64,000 bases of DNA, taken from positions 62,001-126,000 of the forward strand of contig JWIT01000013.1 of assembly GCA_000949895.1 (NCBI GenBank). Direction: 5' to 3'. The position numbers were made by a program, and so were the translations under genes. Shown here in pieces: positions 60,109 to 64,000 of this stretch. Source of the DNA: Agrobacterium arsenijevicii. Lineage in GTDB: Bacteria; Pseudomonadota; Alphaproteobacteria; Rhizobiales; Rhizobiaceae. Positions within the stretch are counted from its first letter, which is position 1. Each line of letters starts with the position of its first letter. The notes below the pieces were generated by a model, which did no database searches, was not told the DNA's origin, and worked only from the letters and a program-made list of their open reading frames with translations.

Positions 60109-60597
60109 ATGTTCAACCAAATACAGTCGTTTATTCAGAACCTCGTCGGCCAGCATACGGATGAATTCAGCTCTGATGATCTGAGGGTGGCGGTGGCCGC
60201 CCTCTGCTTTCAGGTGATGGAAGCGGACGGTACGGTCTCCAAAAGCGAGCGTGACCGCCTTCGCGAAATCCTTCACGACTACTACCATCTAGACGCCGGC
60301 AAGCTGGAGGCGCTTCTTGCCGCCGGCCAGGAGGCTGGCAAGGAAGCGGTCGATTATTACCGCTTCACCACCGATATCCGCCGCCATCTCGATGAAGAGC
60401 AGCGCGTGGAGCTTATTGGCATATTATGGGATATTGTTTACGCTGACGGCGAACGAAGCGAGATGGAAGACCATGTGATTTGGCGTATCGCCGATCTTCT
60501 GGGTGTTTCCGTGCGCGACAGGGTTCTGCAACGTCAGCAGGCCGCCACCAGGTCCGGACCCGCTGAAGAAAGCGAAAACGAAGACGATGCTGTTTGA
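60109..60597 (+). CDS. TerB-family protein
   Basis: This 162-residue soluble protein has a TerB fold with two metal-binding-like acidic motifs, MEADGTVSKSERDRL near residue 40 and YADGERSEMEDHVIWRIADL near residue 110. TerB proteins are linked to tellurite resistance and stress, but stand-alone copies like this one usually have no known role. The C-terminus is short and acidic. It follows hemY by 10 bp and overlaps the amidotransferase gene by 11 bp, so it is part of the same run. Confidence 0.87.
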   Translation: MFNQIQSFIQNLVGQHTDEFSSDDLRVAVAALCFQVMEADGTVSKSERDRLREILHDYYHLDAGKLEALLAAGQEAGKEAVDYYRFTTDIRRHLDEEQRVELIGILWDIVYADGERSEMEDHVIWRIADLLGVSVRDRVLQRQQAATRSGPAEESENEDDAV

Positions 60598-61318
60598 CCC
60601 TTCCAGGCAACAGAGAAAACAACCCTCACTGCTCGTCGTCCTGCATCAGGAACGTTCCACGCCCGGCCGCGTCGGCCAGATGCTGGTGGAAAAAGGCTAT
60701 CGTCTGGATATAAGGCGCCCGGCACTTGGCGATGATCTGCCGCAAACGCTGGAAAAACATGCGGGCGCCATCATCTTCGGCGGGCCGATGAGCGCCAATG
60801 ACCCGCATGATTACGTCAAAGCCGAAATTGACTGGCTGAAAGTGCCGCTAAAGGAAAACAAGCCCTTTCTCGGAATTTGTCTCGGCGCACAAATGCTGTC
60901 CAAACATCTGGGCGGCAGGGTCGAGGCCGACAGGGAAGGCAAGGTGGAGATCGGCTGGTATCCGCTGCATGCGACCGAGCACGGGCGGCTTTTGATGCCG
61001 CACTGGCCGAAGATGGTCTATCATTTCCACCGCGAGGGCTTCGAGCTGCCGCGAGGTGCCGAGCTTCTGGCGGCGGGCGAGACCTATCCCAATCAGGCTT
61101 ACCGATACGGAAAAAATGCCTGGGGCCTGCAGTTTCACGCCGAGTTGACCCGCGCGATGATGCACAGCTGGGTGGTGCGTGGCGCACAGCGTTTCGGCAT
61201 GCCAAATGCGCAAGTTGGCAGTCAGCATCTGGAGGGGCGCATGTTGTTCGACACGCCGCTCCGGTCATGGCTCGGCAATTTCCTCGATCTGGTTTTCGAA
61301 GGCAAAGCGCAGCGCTGA
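60587..61318 (+). CDS. Class I glutamine amidotransferase-like protein
   Basis: This 243-residue protein has a GATase1 fold: the nucleophile Cys in LGICLGAQMLSKHLGG near residue 105, and LQFHAELTRAMM near residue 180 with the catalytic His and a Glu two residues later. Stand-alone proteins of this kind are often annotated as GMP synthase-like; glutamine or another gamma-glutamyl compound may be the substrate. ATG at 60587 overlaps the end of the TerB gene. No synthetase partner is adjacent. Confidence 0.87.
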   Translation: MLFDPSRQQRKQPSLLVVLHQERSTPGRVGQMLVEKGYRLDIRRPALGDDLPQTLEKHAGAIIFGGPMSANDPHDYVKAEIDWLKVPLKENKPFLGICLGAQMLSKHLGGRVEADREGKVEIGWYPLHATEHGRLLMPHWPKMVYHFHREGFELPRGAELLAAGETYPNQAYRYGKNAWGLQFHAELTRAMMHSWVVRGAQRFGMPNAQVGSQHLEGRMLFDTPLRSWLGNFLDLVFEGKAQR

Positions 61319-61330
61319 GGCCCGTCGGCG

Positions 61331-62563
61331 TCAGCGCGGCGCGTCGAGATTGTCGATCTTGCGCAACTTTGAAAAGCCCAGCGCCCAGATGACGGCGACC
61401 GCAAGCGTGCCCGCCCCGCCAATGACGACTGCCGGCACAGCGCCCACGACATGGGCCATAGTGCCGGCACGGAACTCACCCAGCTCGTTGGAAGCTCCGA
61501 CAAACACCATGTTGACCGCATTCACGCGCCCGCGCACCTCATCCGGCGTCCAGAGCGCGATCAGCGTTTCGCGCACATAAACGGACACCATGTCCGATGC
61601 ACCCATGACCACCAGTGCGGCAATGGACACCCAGGCGGTTTGAGAAAGCCCGAACACCACGGTGGAAATCCCGAAAAACCCCACACCAACGAACATCAGC
61701 AGGCCCGCATGGTGGCGGATGGGTTTGAACGCCAGAATGATCGCAACGGTGATGGCACCGATACCGGGTGCTGCACGCAGAAGCCCAAGCCCCCATGGCC
61801 CAAGCGTCAGCACTTCCTTGGCAAAAATCGGCATCAGAGCGACAGCGCCGCCCAGCAACACGGCAAAAAGATCGAGCGAAATGGCACCGAGAACCACTTT
61901 TTCCTGCGAGATGAATTTGAACCCGGCCAGCATGGTCTCGAGACTGATCGCTTTCGCCGGGCCACGCTGCTCCGGCTTGCGGATCGTCACTGCCAGCATC
62001 GCTGAAACGATGAACAGCACCAGCGCCACGCTATAGGCCACGGAAGCGCCGATACCGTAAAGCAGGCCACCACCCACGGGGCCGAGAATGGACGCCATTT
62101 GCCAGGAAGAAGAGTTCCAGGCAATCGCGTTCGGTAAATCCTCGACGGGCACGAGATTGGGTGCAAGCGACTGAACCGCCGGCCCCATGAACGCCCGCTC
62201 AATGCCGAACACGACGAGAATGGCAAAGACCGGCCAGGGAGAAAAGCTGTGTGCCAGCGTCAAGCCAAGCAGGGCTGCGGCGCAGCCGGCGGCGATCAGA
62301 AGGCATATGGACATGATGCGCCGGCGATTGTGCCTGTCCGCCACCGTTCCGGTGACGAGGATCAAAAGCAGCGACGGCAGAAACTGGAAAAGACCAATCA
62401 AGCCGAGATAAAAAGCATTGCCGGTGACTTCATACATCTGCCAGCCGACGGAAACGCTGACGATCTGGATGGCGAAGGCCGAAAAAAACCGGGCACTGAA
62501 AAAACGGCGATAGGAACTATGCCGGAATGCACCGAAGCGGTTTTCGGCGGAAGGCAGGGACAT
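61331..62563 (-). CDS. MFS transporter, EntS/DUF894-like
   Basis: This 410-residue protein has about 12 membrane helices. The opening RFFSARFFSAFAIQIVSVSVGWQMYEVTG and the loop TGTVADRHNRRRIM after helix 2 are typical of the MFS_3 (EntS-like) exporters. Substrates of this branch include siderophores and drugs, but none can be chosen here. It converges with the amidotransferase gene (12 bp between stops) and has a 244-bp upstream gap shared with yggT. Confidence 0.88.
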   Translation of the reverse strand: MSLPSAENRFGAFRHSSYRRFFSARFFSAFAIQIVSVSVGWQMYEVTGNAFYLGLIGLFQFLPSLLLILVTGTVADRHNRRRIMSICLLIAAGCAAALLGLTLAHSFSPWPVFAILVVFGIERAFMGPAVQSLAPNLVPVEDLPNAIAWNSSSWQMASILGPVGGGLLYGIGASVAYSVALVLFIVSAMLAVTIRKPEQRGPAKAISLETMLAGFKFISQEKVVLGAISLDLFAVLLGGAVALMPIFAKEVLTLGPWGLGLLRAAPGIGAITVAIILAFKPIRHHAGLLMFVGVGFFGISTVVFGLSQTAWVSIAALVVMGASDMVSVYVRETLIALWTPDEVRGRVNAVNMVFVGASNELGEFRAGTMAHVVGAVPAVVIGGAGTLAVAVIWALGFSKLRKIDNLDAPR

Positions 62564-62807
62564 CGGCTGGGTACTCTCGAGACATATGAGAACTTTGCAA
62601 TAGAGGGATATGACGGGAATCGCCAGCCCTCCTTCAGCGGGATGGCGAAAACGTTGAGCGGTTTCGTCTGAAATCCCGCTGCAACCTATGCTCCAGATCG
62701 TGATGATCTGATGTCGATCAGCCCAAAGATCATTACGATCCGGCGCGACACTTGCCGGTTCACCAGCGAATGTCTAAATGTCTTGCAATCAAGATACGGA
62801 GATATTG

Positions 62808-63098
62808 ATGCTTGCCCTGTTTCAGACCATCGATCTGGCTTTGAACCTCTATACGTGGGTGCTGATTGCCAGCGCTATTTTTTCCTGGCTTTATGCCTTC
62901 AACGTCATCAACTCCCGCAACCAGTTCGTGAACGCCATCGGCAGCTTTCTGGTCAATGTCACGGAACCGGCTCTGCGCCCCATCCGTCGCATTCTGCCCA
63001 ATCTCGGCGGCATCGACATTTCGCCGATCATCCTGCTGCTGATCATCTTCTTCATCCGCTCGTTCATGTGGAATACGCTCTATCCCATGTTCGCTTGA
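62808..63098 (+). CDS. YggT family membrane protein
   Basis: This 96-residue protein has two membrane helices (about 5-30 and 68-88), with [17 protein letters not shown] and [21 protein letters not shown] in between, the conserved YggT loop. The family is linked to cell division and ion homeostasis in other bacteria and chloroplasts (CCB3), without a fixed mechanism. ATG at 62808 has GGAG at about 7 nt. Its stop overlaps the start of the DUF167 gene, an arrangement common in proteobacteria. Confidence 0.9.
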
Positions 63099-63406
63099 GC
63101 GGCGTCTGGCAAAAACACGGCGATCACATACGCCTGTCCGTTCGCCTTACGCCGAATGGCGGACGGGATGCGATTGACGGTGTGGAGCAGGATGCGGACG
63201 GAAATGCCCATTTGAAAGCCCGCGTCAGCGCGGTGCCCGAAGGCGGCAAGGCGAACAAGGCGCTGATTGTTTTGCTGGCGAAAAAACTCGGCCTGCCCAA
63301 ATCTTCCATCACCTTCGTTTCAGGCGAAACTGCACGTAAAAAAATCCTCCGGATCGATACCGACCCGGAGGATTTCAAAGAGCTTTTTCAAAAGCTGGAA
63401 GTCTGA
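63095..63406 (+). CDS. DUF167 (YggU) family protein
   Basis: This 103-residue protein of the DUF167 family has [40 protein letters not shown] and [14 protein letters not shown] as the standard core. Function is unknown. No ATG lies near the N-terminus. The TTG at 63095 overlaps the yggT stop (TTGA) and gives the expected length, so coupled translation from TTG is the best reading. A longer frame from 62711 would cover yggT in another frame and is rejected. Confidence 0.82.
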
Positions 63407-63421
63407 GGCACCGGGCCGAAA

Positions 63422-63955
63422 TCAGCCCTGCGTCTTGTAGCGCTCAATGGCTTCGACGATCAGCTTCTTGGCGACGTCGACATTCTGCCAGCCGCCCATC
63501 TTCACCCACTTGCCGGGTTCCAAATCCTTGTAGTGCTCGAAGAAGTGTTCGATCTGCTTCAGCGTGATTTCCGGCAGGTCCGTATAGTTGTGGACCTTGT
63601 CGTAACGGCGCGTCAGCTTCGGAACCGGCACAGCGAGGATCTTCTCGTCCTTGCCGCCATCGTCTTCCATGATCATCACGCCGATGGGGCGCACGTTGAT
63701 CACGCAGCCGGGAACCAGCGGGCGGGTGTTGCAGATGAGAACGTCGATCGGGTCGCCATCGTCGGACAGCGTGTGCGGCACGAAGCCATAGTTACCCGGA
63801 TAGGTCATCGGCGTGTAGAGGAAGCGATCGACGATCAGCGCACCGGCGTCCTTGTCCATCTCGTACTTGATCGGCTGGCCGCCAACCGGCACTTCAACGA
63901 TAACATTTACGTCTTCCGGCGGATTCTTGCCTATGGAAATTGCATCAATACGCAT
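63422..63955 (-). CDS. ppa: Inorganic pyrophosphatase
   Basis: This is a family I soluble pyrophosphatase of 177 residues. It has [20 protein letters not shown] near residue 20, the metal-site [10 protein letters not shown] near residue 65, and [15 protein letters not shown] near residue 97. It hydrolyses pyrophosphate from biosynthesis. It converges with the DUF167 gene (15 bp between stops). Upstream, 45 bases to the window edge show no gene. Confidence 0.97.
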   Translation of the reverse strand: MRIDAISIGKNPPEDVNVIVEVPVGGQPIKYEMDKDAGALIVDRFLYTPMTYPGNYGFVPHTLSDDGDPIDVLICNTRPLVPGCVINVRPIGVMIMEDDGGKDEKILAVPVPKLTRRYDKVHNYTDLPEITLKQIEHFFEHYKDLEPGKWVKMGGWQNVDVAKKLIVEAIERYKTQG

Positions 63956-64000
63956 TCGCTTCCCTCATTCGGCGGGTTGGATTTGGTTTTCGATACTGGG

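Noticed and set aside
58452-60116. Long minus-strand frame opposite hemY
   Set aside because: Antisense to hemY, rich in Arg, Gly and Phe, with no family features.
62711-63094. Long N-terminal extension of the DUF167 gene
   Set aside because: It covers yggT in another frame, and DUF167 proteins are about 100 residues.

Overview
The window looks like chromosomal DNA of a Rhizobiaceae alphaproteobacterium, most likely Agrobacterium or a close relative. The reasons are high-GC coding with dense short gaps, a C4-pathway 5-aminolevulinate synthase, the rhizobial order mdh-sucCDAB, sdhCDAB and atpHAGDC, a METTL20-type methyltransferase, an Omp19-like lipoprotein, a Mic60-like protein among heme genes, and a palindromic intergenic repeat of rhizobial type. 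Species assignment is inference from recalled gene order, not from a search. No rRNA, tRNA, CRISPR array, intact insertion sequence or prophage was seen.

Layout. 1-7561 is an amino-sugar locus. Leftward run a Gfo/Idh/MocA oxidoreductase, two ABC permeases and a cut-off substrate-binding protein. Rightward run a GntR/UTRA regulator, a SIS-domain deaminase or isomerase, NagA and a ROK kinase. Uptake, phosphorylation, deacetylation and deamination would feed glycolysis. 7568-13497 holds an FAD monooxygenase, a PAP2 phosphatase, dxr, a small orphan gene, hemA (with a perfect FNR-type box upstream) and a small glycine-zipper lipoprotein. 13672-19803 is tamA-tamB, for outer-membrane and autotransporter assembly. 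19971-22556 is an orphan cheW plus a soluble double-PAS chemoreceptor. fdhD follows.

23701-28727 is the F1 ATP synthase operon (leftward). 28989-35008 has a small membrane protein, priA, xerC, a TraB/GumN protein, a DUF2867 protein and a cytochrome b561. 35120-45334 is a long leftward TCA block: mdh, sucC, sucD, sucA, sucB, then a MAPEG gene and a LysE exporter gene, then lpd. Hairpins sit in the mdh-sucC and sucD-sucA gaps. zapE and an Omp19-like inhibitor lipoprotein separate it from sdhCDAB (47510-50941), so most of the oxidative TCA arm and ATP synthase lie within 27 kb.

51247-55190 carries a small secreted protein, the METTL20-type methyltransferase, EVE and YciI proteins, gpsA and tsaD. 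Divergent from tsaD, 55264-61318 holds hemC, hemD, a Mic60-like protein, hemY, a TerB protein and a class I glutamine amidotransferase. The window ends with an MFS transporter, YggT, YggU/DUF167 and ppa.

Most of the window is conserved housekeeping DNA. I did not find a clear new multi-gene system. The best leads are the amino-sugar locus with its putative operators, the FNR box upstream of hemA, the intercistronic hairpins of the TCA operon, the chemoreceptor with an xWxxF tail and the Mic60-like gene in the heme cluster.
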